Source: an uncultured Pseudovibrio sp.
GTDB lineage: Bacteria > Pseudomonadota > Alphaproteobacteria > Rhizobiales > Stappiaceae
NCBI GenBank assembly: GCA_947496145.1
Contig: CANMBS010000010.1
Span: forward strand, 1-64,000
Reading direction: 5' to 3'
Length of the DNA: 64,000 bases
The position numbers and the translations under genes are program-made. The notes below the pieces were generated by a model that saw only the letters and a list, made by a program, of their open reading frames with translations, did no database searches and was not told the DNA's origin. This document shows, one piece after another, positions 57,233-64,000 of the stretch; the first letter of the stretch is position 1; each line of letters opens with the position of its first letter.

Positions 57233-58075
57233 TTAAACCTCGATGTTATCAATCAGCCTTGTATCACCCACTTTGGCGGCGACCAGAATGCGGGCGCCTT
57301 TGGCTGTTTCCGGGTGACCAAGATGCTTGGCGTGGCGCAGCTCGAAGTAATCGGTGGTGAAGCCTGAGAGTTTCAGGGTTGCGAGTGCTTTCTTTTGTAC
57401 TTCAATCCAGCTTTCTCCGTTGTGGAGTGCATCACGGGCGATGTTAAGGGCCTGCGAGATTGTTACTGCTGTTTTGCGCTGATCTTTATCCAGATATTCA
57501 TTGCGGGAAGACATGGCGAGGCCATCTACTTCTCTCACGGTCGGGGCGCCGATGATTCTGGTCGGCAGATGCAGGTCTTTTGCCAGCTGTTTGATGACGC
57601 GCAGCTGCTGATAGTCTTTTTCACCGAACACAGCCACATCTGGCAGAACTGCAAGCAGAAGCTTGGCAACAACTGTTGCTACGCCGTTAAACATATGTGG
57701 CCTGTGATCTGTTTCTAAACCAAGAGCAGGGCCTTCAATCTGGATAGAGGTGGCAAAGCCGTTGGGGTACATCTCTCTGGCGTTTGGGATGAAGACGCCC
57801 ATCACATCATAGTCTGCCAGCTTTTGCAGATCACTTGCCTCTGTTCTGGGATAGCTCTCGAAATCCTCACCCGGGGCGAACTGTTTCGGGTTTACGAAGA
57901 TCGAGACAATGACGATATCGGCCTGCTCTTTAGCTTTTTTCACCAGCGACAGGTGACCGGCATGCAAGGCACCCATGGTGGGAACAAGCGCAATTGTCTT
58001 GCCTTCTTGTCTTAATGGTAAAAGTGCACTGCGCAGATCATCCACATTGCGATATACTTGCGGGAGATTGCTCAT
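57233..58075 (-). CDS. panC: Pantothenate synthetase
   Basis: 280 residues that join pantoate and beta-alanine with ATP to make pantothenate, the CoA precursor. The HIGH-like motif HAGH is at residues 38-41, and AMSSRNEYL is the KMSKS-like motif. I use the ATG at 58075, which has GGAG 7 bases upstream, rather than the upstream ATG at 58087. panB is not adjacent. Confidence 0.95.
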   Translation of the reverse strand: MSNLPQVYRNVDDLRSALLPLRQEGKTIALVPTMGALHAGHLSLVKKAKEQADIVIVSIFVNPKQFAPGEDFESYPRTEASDLQKLADYDVMGVFIPNAREMYPNGFATSIQIEGPALGLETDHRPHMFNGVATVVAKLLLAVLPDVAVFGEKDYQQLRVIKQLAKDLHLPTRIIGAPTVREVDGLAMSSRNEYLDKDQRKTAVTISQALNIARDALHNGESWIEVQKKALATLKLSGFTTDYFELRHAKHLGHPETAKGARILVAAKVGDTRLIDNIEV

Positions 58076-58377
58076 ATGTGTCTCCATACGGGGTACTTCA
58101 ATCAGGCCGCCTCCGGGGTTTCTCCCGATTGTCCGGCCTTTTAATTTCGTTGCATTGCAGCTTTTTTATCTGTTGTTGTTTATGGATTTGCGCTTCGTTG
58201 AAACCCAAATGCAAGCAGAAACTGTTAGTATCGTCTTTAGCAGGAATTTTACAGGTTCTCATTGCGCCAATAGTGGGTGTTGCGTTTCGAGGGACGAACA
58301 AAATCGCTTTTATCTAAGTGGTAGTTCCTTGAAAAATAACCAGTTTAATGTGTCTGAAAGTCAGTGCAGGTGTGTTG

Positions 58378-59100
58378 ATGGCAAACAAGTTCTCCAAAGG
58401 ATCGGGTGCCTTGCAGGGACAGGAGCAAGGGAAAAGTGACCTTTCCAGCTTTTTAGAGGCTGCAAAGGGGGCGGTTGCTGCCCCTGCTGAAGGAGAGCGC
58501 GGCAGGTTGATTTTTGCGCTGGATGCCACCATGAGCCGCCAGCCAACCTGGGATCAGGCCTGTCACTTGCAGGAGGAGATGTTCATTGAGGCAGACCGGG
58601 TCGGGTCGCTGGATGTGCAACTTGTGTTCTTTCGCGGGTTTGGGGAGTGCAAGTCGTCGCGCTGGGTGAGCAAGTCTCAGGAGCTGGGGCGGATGATGCG
58701 CAAGATTTTTGTGCAGGCAGGGCGCACGCAAATCCGTAAGGTGCTGGACCATGCTTTGAATGAAACACGCAAAAGGCGGGTGCAGGCGCTCATCTATATT
58801 GGCGACTGCATGGAAGAGAATCCTGATCTTGTCTGCGATAAAGCGGGAGAGCTGGGGCTGCTTGGAGTGCCGGTGTTTGTGTTTCAGGAGGGGAAGGACA
58901 GTGTGGCTGAACGGACCTTTCGGGAGATCGCACGACTGAGCAACGGTGTTTACATGAATTTCGATGAGGGGGCTGCTGCGAGTTTGCGCGGATTGCTGGC
59001 TGCAATTGCCACATTTTCCGCCGGGGGCAGGGAGGCTCTTGAGCGTCTTGAACAATCGGGGCATAAAGGAGCTCAAGTCTTAATTGAACACCTCAGGTAG
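58378..59100 (+). CDS. VWA-like domain protein
   Basis: About 240 residues. FALDATMSRQ is a MIDAS-type motif (DxTxS), and the pattern of alternating strands and helices (VQALIYIGDCMEENP, LGVPVFVFQEG) fits a von Willebrand A fold. No signal peptide is seen. I use the ATG at 58378, just after AGGTG. The next gene (J-domain membrane protein) starts 3 bases after its stop, so the two proteins probably act together. Confidence 0.75.
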   Translation: MANKFSKGSGALQGQEQGKSDLSSFLEAAKGAVAAPAEGERGRLIFALDATMSRQPTWDQACHLQEEMFIEADRVGSLDVQLVFFRGFGECKSSRWVSKSQELGRMMRKIFVQAGRTQIRKVLDHALNETRKRRVQALIYIGDCMEENPDLVCDKAGELGLLGVPVFVFQEGKDSVAERTFREIARLSNGVYMNFDEGAAASLRGLLAAIATFSAGGREALERLEQSGHKGAQVLIEHLR

Positions 59101-59103
59101 TAT

Positions 59104-59835
59104 ATGGGCATTCTGGTCGCTGGAGGATTAGCTCTTGCTCTCCTCTATTTCTTCGCAAAGTGGTTGACGCAATCTAATCCTGCGAAGCTGACACAAACGT
59201 TAAAGATGCTGATTGGCATGGCCCTGTTGCTGGTTTGTGCAGGTCTTGCTGTGACTGGCAAGTATGTTGCTGCCGCTCCGCTGGCTTTGTTTGCGCTTTC
59301 CCTTCTTGGGTGGGGATCAGCGGGCAAATTCCGGTTTCCCGGCGGGTTTTCTCTTGGCGGGCTGGGAGGTGCCTCCAAGAGTGCGGGGCAGACTTCCAAC
59401 ATCTCTTCCAGATTTCTCCATATGGAGCTGGATCATGACAGCAAGAAGCTTGAGGGCAAAGTGCTTGCGGGTGCATTTGCTGGCCGGGCGTTAAGCTCAC
59501 TTCAGGTGGATGACCTTAAGCAGCTCTGGCGTGAAGTGCAAGCCGATCAGGACAGTGCTGCTTTACTCGAAGCTTACCTCGACAGCAGGCTCTCCAACTG
59601 GCGTGTAAACTTCGACGCGGATTCCACAGCGGGGCAGCGAGACACGTCTGGCTCGAGCGCTCTGACTGAGAAGGAGGCCTACGAGGTTCTTGGACTTGCG
59701 CCGGGAGCCTCCGTGGACGACATCCGCGCGGCGCACCGCAGGTTGATTAAGAGATTGCACCCCGATAGTGGAGGCTCTGCTTTCCTGGCTTCCAAACTCA
59801 ACGAGGCGAAGGATAGGCTTCTCAACAGACATTAG
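59104..59835 (+). CDS. Membrane-anchored J-domain protein (TIM14/DnaJ-like)
   Basis: 243 residues: two hydrophobic segments at the N-terminus (about 3-19 and 35-70), a glycine-rich linker, then a C-terminal J-domain (about 187-243) with HPD in RLHPDSGG and the segment KEAYEVLGLAPGASVDDIRAAHRRL. The HPD motif stimulates Hsp70 (DnaK) ATP hydrolysis at the membrane. It is operonic with the VWA gene. It resembles the J-protein type seen in alphaproteobacteria and mitochondria rather than classical DnaJ. Confidence 0.85.
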   Translation: MGILVAGGLALALLYFFAKWLTQSNPAKLTQTLKMLIGMALLLVCAGLAVTGKYVAAAPLALFALSLLGWGSAGKFRFPGGFSLGGLGGASKSAGQTSNISSRFLHMELDHDSKKLEGKVLAGAFAGRALSSLQVDDLKQLWREVQADQDSAALLEAYLDSRLSNWRVNFDADSTAGQRDTSGSSALTEKEAYEVLGLAPGASVDDIRAAHRRLIKRLHPDSGGSAFLASKLNEAKDRLLNRH

Positions 59836-59855
59836 ACTCACCGTGACTTTACGAG

Positions 59856-61328
59856 TTACTGATAGACGGCATAGCAGGAGTACTTGGCTTTCTTAAGCTG
59901 AGCACAAGCATCCCAGGCTGCTGTTTTGGTTTCAAATCCAATGAAGCGGGCACGATACAGAGTCTGCTTTCTGGATTTTACTGGTTCTGTATAAATGCGC
60001 TTGTTGCGCAGGGTTTTCCCGGCTGCTGCACGGGCATTTTCCAGGATCTTGATTGCTTTATCCTGGCTGTCGGTCGCAGAAATCTGGATATGCCAGCCGG
60101 AGGTGTCGATGTCCTGTGGCGTCAGGCTGGCGATTTTCTGCTCAATTGGTTTTGACGAGGCTGCGGGAGCTGTTGCCGGTTGTTGCAGCTTTGCCTTTGA
60201 AGATACTGCCGGAGCTGCCAGAGAGTTGGCGATCAGCTGCTTTCCTTGCGCAGAAGTCTGACGCGGTGCTGGAGCTAAAGAATTGGTCTGGCGGTCAAGC
60301 ATCTTTGCAATGGCATCTGTTGGCTTGGAACCCGGAGTTGCGCTGCTCTGGCTCGCGTAGGCCATAAGTGTTGGCTGGGCTGTGCGTGTTCCGGCTTTTG
60401 CAACCGGGATGGCAGGAGCAATCCCCGGGAACTGGTAGCGCTTTTTTGCTCCAGCGTAGAGCATTGGCGTAGTACGGCGACCGCGAGAGGCTTTTGGCAG
60501 ATACTGGTTGATCAGTTTGACCATCTGCGCGTCACGGCGTTTGCCGGTGCGCCCGCCCAGTACAACGGCAACAATGTAACGACCATCGCGCTTTACGCTG
60601 GTGACAAGGTTGAAGCCTGAGGCGTTGGTGTAGCCGGTTTTGATGCCGTCAACACCGCGCACACGGCCCAGCAGTTTGTTGTGGTTGCCCATGCGGCGGC
60701 CTGCGTAGGTATAGGAACGGGTGTTAAAGTACTTGTAGTACTTGGGGAACCGGTCCTGAATGGCGCGTCCGAGCAAAGCCAGATCCGCTGCTGTTGTAAC
60801 CTGCTTTGAATTTGGCAGGCCATGCGGGTTCTTGAAGATGGTGTTACGCATGCCAATGGCGCGGGCTGTGCGGGTCATGCGACGCGCGAAAGCGGATTCA
60901 GAACCAGAGATGTGTTCTGCAATCACAGTGGAGGCATCATTGGCAGATTTGGTGATAAGAGCGAAGATCGCATCTTTTACGCGCAGTTTGCCACCAGCAC
61001 GCAAGCCGAGTTTGGTGGGTGGGCGACCAGCAGCATAGCGGGAGACCTTCATTTTACTGTTCAGAGTGAGGCGTCCAGCTTCCAGCTCTTCAAAGAGCAC
61101 ATAAAGTGTCATGATCTTTGTGGTGGAGGCAGGGTAGCGCCGGGCGTTGGCCTTGCTGGAATACAAGACCTTTCCGGTTTTTGCATCAACAACGATGCCG
61201 GCATATTTGGAGTTGGCCTGCGCAACTGACGGAGCTGCCGCAAGTGCCATGGAAACGGCAACGATGCCGATAGCTTGTCCTAATGCCTTTTTCAGACGCC
61301 CAAATGGCCCAAAATTACGCAGACCCAT
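59856..61328 (-). CDS. D-alanyl-D-alanine carboxypeptidase with C-terminal SPOR domain
   Basis: 490 residues. After the signal peptide (about 1-38), the penicillin-binding domain has all three motifs: SxxK at Ser68-Lys71, SAN at 128-130 and KTG at 230-232. A proline/alanine-rich linker leads to a SPOR domain (about 412-490) that binds denuded septal peptidoglycan. It trims terminal D-Ala from cell wall peptides. I use the ATG at 61328, with GGGG upstream, not the TTG at 61349. It converges with the J-domain gene. Confidence 0.94.
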   Translation of the reverse strand: MGLRNFGPFGRLKKALGQAIGIVAVSMALAAAPSVAQANSKYAGIVVDAKTGKVLYSSKANARRYPASTTKIMTLYVLFEELEAGRLTLNSKMKVSRYAAGRPPTKLGLRAGGKLRVKDAIFALITKSANDASTVIAEHISGSESAFARRMTRTARAIGMRNTIFKNPHGLPNSKQVTTAADLALLGRAIQDRFPKYYKYFNTRSYTYAGRRMGNHNKLLGRVRGVDGIKTGYTNASGFNLVTSVKRDGRYIVAVVLGGRTGKRRDAQMVKLINQYLPKASRGRRTTPMLYAGAKKRYQFPGIAPAIPVAKAGTRTAQPTLMAYASQSSATPGSKPTDAIAKMLDRQTNSLAPAPRQTSAQGKQLIANSLAAPAVSSKAKLQQPATAPAASSKPIEQKIASLTPQDIDTSGWHIQISATDSQDKAIKILENARAAAGKTLRNKRIYTEPVKSRKQTLYRARFIGFETKTAAWDACAQLKKAKYSCYAVYQ

Positions 61329-61349
61329 GTTTTTTCGCCCCGTGAGCAA

Positions 61350-61739
61350 TAATGGCGTTTTACGCGCTCTGTGCTAACTAAAATGCGGAGTGCTTGCGGA
61401 GGGTGTGTTCAGAAAGCCTCAGCTGCCAGAAATGCAGCGCAGGTGGTTCCCTCCGTTCGCTTCATGCCCAGAATGATGTGATTACGGTTACAATTGTGTA
61501 AATGCGCGGAGGCAGTTTGCAAGAAATTTGTAGTTTTCTGTATTTTGTTATTGTCGCATCTCCGTTTCCCATAGGCATACCCCTGATTTTTCATAATGGT
61601 GCACTGCAAAATAAGAGTTGACAAAATTTGTGCGGCGCATAATATCCCTACGTGAAGTTTTTAAGTGAGGCGTTTGCTCCTCGCTAGAGAAATCTAGCCA
61701 CTGGCATATCAGCATCGCCCAATTGATGAGGGAATTTTG
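61350..61739 (+). promoter_or_regulatory. Phasin promoter region
   Basis: A near-consensus promoter is visible: TTGACA (61618-61623), 16 bases, TAATAT (61640-61645). A GCTAGA/TCTAGC hairpin with a GAAA loop (61683-61698) lies in the presumed leader. GAGGGA precedes the ATG. No other gene is supported in this interval. Confidence 0.5.
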
Positions 61740-62072
61740 ATGGTCACCGGATTTGAGAATATTCAGAAGCTTGGAAAAGAGAACATGGACGTGGCTATGC
61801 AGAGCTTTGGCGCGTTTTCCAAGGGAATGCAGGCAATTTCTGCTGAAGTGGCCGACTATTCCAAGAAGTCTATGGAAGAAAGCAGCTCTGCAATTGAAAA
61901 GGTTGTAGGCGCGAAGTCTCTTGATAAAGCTATGGAAGCGCAGGCTGAATTCGCTAAGTCCAGCTATGAGAACATGGTTGGTCAGGCGACGAAAATCGGC
62001 GAAATGTATGCTGAAGTGGCTAAGGAAGCTTATAAGCCTTACGAAGGCATGCTCTCCAAAGCTGCGAAGTAA
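61740..62072 (+). CDS. Phasin family protein
   Basis: A 110-residue helical protein of the phasin family, which coats polyhydroxyalkanoate granules or similar storage bodies. The pattern of amphipathic helices (MDVAMQSFGAFSKGMQ, MEAQAEFAKSSYENMVGQATKIGEMYA) and the small size fit. No PHA synthase gene is nearby. Strong promoter and terminator suggest abundant expression. Confidence 0.85.
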   Translation: MVTGFENIQKLGKENMDVAMQSFGAFSKGMQAISAEVADYSKKSMEESSSAIEKVVGAKSLDKAMEAQAEFAKSSYENMVGQATKIGEMYAEVAKEAYKPYEGMLSKAAK

Positions 62073-62097
62073 ACTTCGCCTTTCAAAAATCAGATAG

Positions 62098-62130
62098 AAG
62101 GCCCGGCGTGTTATCGTTTCGGGCCTTTTA
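62098..62130 (+). terminator. Terminator after phasin
   Basis: An 8-bp stem (62098-62105 with 62120-62127) with a 14-base loop and TTTT. A small extra hairpin (GCGAAGT/ACTTCGC, 62063-62078) overlaps the stop codon. Confidence 0.75.
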
Positions 62131-62813
62131 TAGTTTTATTGAGTCTTCTTGCAAAGTATACGCGCTGTTTTTTCATTGATGCGCAGCTTGCGCTTCTTTT
62201 TTATGACCACATATTTTCTATAGCTATGTGTCTTAACTGCTTGTTTTTGGTGCAGTACAATCTCATGTCCGTAAAAGAGACTTTCAAATCATTGTGATTG
62301 TGCCAGAACCGAGGCAGTCTGAAACGCTTCATCTCCGGTTTTAGTAAGTAAGGCGCGGGTTACGCGAGGAGCGGTGTTACATCCTTCGGGTAGTCCTGTT
62401 GTTTCTTGCAGAATTTGGTTTGCATTTTTGCGCGTGCTCGGGGAATAATTGGTTCTGAAGAATTTTGAGAAGCAGGCAATCCTGCATCTTTAAGTGTATG
62501 ATTATGCAGAAATATTGCGTAATGTTTGATGATGCCGGGTGTATGCCTCAATACTTGCATATACTCTGTTTATGACAGGCAACTGAATGTTGCAGTGAGA
62601 GAGTGAATGACTGACCAGCGACAGCAAATGAGTAATCTCAGGGGAGATAACTTTATTTTTCCAGTCTATAATGAAACACGAAATGATATTTTGTTTCATT
62701 TTTCTGGGGCTGTTGGTGTGCCCTATGAAAATGCATATCCCTTGAATTCGCAGGGGGTACGTTTAAATACTATAAAGTCCTCTGCGTTATACATGGAGGG
62801 ACAAAGAGAAGTT
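62131..62813 (+). other. Intergenic region before clpS
   Basis: About 680 bases. The last 200 bases are an open frame in phase with clpS, but the predicted extension (from 62607) does not resemble ClpS, and GGAGGG lies just before the chosen start. The rest holds no gene, repeat or RNA I could identify. Confidence 0.35.
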
Positions 62814-63143
62814 ATGAGCAGCGATTTCGACCCGGATAATGATGATGATGGCGGGACGATAACCGTTACCAAGCCGAAGCCGAAAACCAAAAGGCCAAGT
62901 TTGTATCGCGTGCTGCTGCTCAATGATGATTATACGCCGATGGAGTTCGTGATCCACGTGGTGGAGCGGTTCTTTCACAAAGACCGTGAGGACGCGACGC
63001 AGATTATGCTCCATGTCCATCATCATGGCGTAGGGGAGTGTGGAGTCTTCACCTATGAAGTGGCCGAGACCAAGGTCACACAAGTAATGGATTTCGCCCG
63101 AAAACACCAACATCCATTGCAATGTGTAATGGAGAAAAAGTAA
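62814..63143 (+). CDS. clpS: ATP-dependent Clp protease adaptor ClpS
   Basis: 109 residues. An acidic disordered N-terminus ([11 protein letters not shown]) is followed by the ClpS core [24 protein letters not shown], and the C-terminal half contains [15 protein letters not shown]. It binds N-degron substrates and delivers them to ClpA, which starts 12 bases downstream. I use the ATG at 62814. Confidence 0.95.
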   Translation: MSSDFDPDNDDDGGTITVTKPKPKTKRPSLYRVLLLNDDYTPMEFVIHVVERFFHKDREDATQIMLHVHHHGVGECGVFTYEVAETKVTQVMDFARKHQHPLQCVMEKK

Positions 63144-63155
63144 TAGGGGGCGCCT

Positions 63156-64000
63156 GTGCCGTCATTTTCTCGCAGTCTGGAGAAAGCTCTCCATCAAGCT
63201 TTGGCGTTTGCGAATGAGCGCCATCAGGAATATGCGACTCTGGAGCATCTTCTGCTTTCATTGATTGATGATCAGGATGCTGCTGCAGTGATGCGTGCAT
63301 GCAATGTGGATCTCGATCAACTGCGAAAAAGCATTGTTGAATATATTGATACTGAACTAGAAAACCTCGTTGTTGACGGGGATGATGATTCCAAACCAAC
63401 TGCCGGTTTCCAGCGCGTTATTCAGCGAGCTGTTATACATGTCCAGTCTTCAGGCCGCGAAGAGGTGACTGGTGCCAACGTTCTGGTTGCCATTTTTGCT
63501 GAGCGTGAAAGCCATGCGGCTTACTTCCTGCAAGAACAGGAAATGACGCGCTATGATGCTGTAAACTATATCTCCCATGGAATTGCAAAGCGGGCGGGTT
63601 TGTCTGAACCGCGGCGTGTGCGCGGCGTGGATGAGGAATCTGACAGTGGCGCGAGCAATACGCCAGGTACTGGTATGCCGCAGCCTCCACCTGGCGGCGC
63701 GAATGACCAGACCAAGCGAAAAACAGAGGCTCTTGAGGCTTATTGTCAGAACCTGAATGACAAAGCGTTTTCCGGTAAAATTGATCCGCTGATCGGGCGT
63801 GAGAAAGAGATTTCACGGACCATTCAGATTCTATGCCGCCGTGCCAAGAACAATCCGCTTTATGTGGGTGATCCGGGTGTCGGCAAGACAGCAATTGCGG
63901 AAGGACTTGCACGCCGCATCGTTGTTGGTGATGTGCCGGAGGTGCTGAAGAGTGCAACCATCTTTGCACTGGATATGGGCTCTCTGCTTGCAGGTACCCG
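63156..64000 (+). CDS. clpA: ATP-dependent Clp protease ATP-binding subunit ClpA (3' truncated)
   Basis: The first 281 codons of ClpA. Translation starts at a GTG with GGGGG upstream. The N-domain (residues about 1-140, [20 protein letters not shown]) binds ClpS and substrates. The first AAA+ module begins with [16 protein letters not shown] and Walker [14 protein letters not shown], and the window ends inside it. It partners ClpP in protein degradation and is coupled to clpS. Confidence 0.96.
   Translation, partial: MPSFSRSLEKALHQALAFANERHQEYATLEHLLLSLIDDQDAAAVMRACNVDLDQLRKSIVEYIDTELENLVVDGDDDSKPTAGFQRVIQRAVIHVQSSGREEVTGANVLVAIFAERESHAAYFLQEQEMTRYDAVNYISHGIAKRAGLSEPRRVRGVDEESDSGASNTPGTGMPQPPPGGANDQTKRKTEALEAYCQNLNDKAFSGKIDPLIGREKEISRTIQILCRRAKNNPLYVGDPGVGKTAIAEGLARRIVVGDVPEVLKSATIFALDMGSLLAGT

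Overview
The window is a chromosomal segment of an alphaproteobacterium. The fused str/S10/spc/alpha ribosomal block, the ATP12-type F1 assembly chaperone, the DUF1489 protein, the phasin, the split propionyl-CoA carboxylase and the clpS-clpA pair all fit the Hyphomicrobiales/Rhodobacterales side of the class. A marine genus such as Pseudovibrio or a relative is my guess, not something the sequence proves. Most of the window is conserved core genome with moderate GC. I see no integrase, transposase, prophage or CRISPR array.

Region 1 (1-836) is the C-terminal end of an RTX-type calcium-binding exoprotein whose 5' part lies outside the window. Region 2 (about 1200-19870) is one large translation locus on the plus strand: rpsL-rpsG-fusA-tuf, then rpsJ-rplCDWB-rpsS-rplV-rpsC-rplP-rpmC-rpsQ, then rplNXE-rpsNH-rplFR-rpsE-rpmD-rplO-secY-adk, then rpsM-rpsK-rpoA-rplQ. 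It is broken by terminator-like hairpins after tuf, after rplO, after adk and after rplQ. Region 3 (20300-31240) holds a chemoreceptor, a periplasmic HtrA protease, the ATPase RarA, a large patatin-related protein, a CrcB fluoride channel, and a pseudouridine synthase-HAD phosphatase-ATP12 cluster. Region 4 (31478-39891) holds two tandem bacterioferritins and the two propionyl-CoA carboxylase subunits (pccB, pccA). Between the subunits lie three paralogous small secreted proteins and folB. A HAD hydrolase and a GGCT-like protein follow pccA.

Region 5 (40018-46660) starts with an FMN riboswitch controlling a RibN-type riboflavin importer. It continues with an unknown exported protein, acylphosphatase, lipB, a lone FliN-like SpoA protein, a tRNA-Leu(GAG), an MgtE magnesium transporter and a VOC protein. 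Region 6 (46660-58075) is a mosaic of short transcription units: an unknown protein, a DsbA-fold isomerase, a YcxB-like membrane protein, a DEDDh exonuclease, an ACT protein, a PAS-GGDEF-EAL protein, a ClpP-like protease, thiE, a DUF599 protein, a candidate 35-residue membrane peptide, DUF1489, a small membrane protein and panC. Region 7 (58378-64000) has a VWA/J-domain pair, a penicillin-binding D,D-carboxypeptidase with a SPOR domain, a phasin, clpS and the start of clpA.

The most noteworthy non-routine signals are: (a) three tandem paralogous secreted proteins in which one member has lost exactly one pair of cysteines; (b) a near-perfect 77-bp internal repeat in the RTX gene with only amino-acid-changing differences; (c) a hairpin between an AGGAGG sequence and the pccB start codon; (d) stacked hairpins at ribosomal operon boundaries; (e) a candidate 35-residue membrane peptide with a structured leader and a very strong terminator. 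None of these proves a new system. They are listed with checks.
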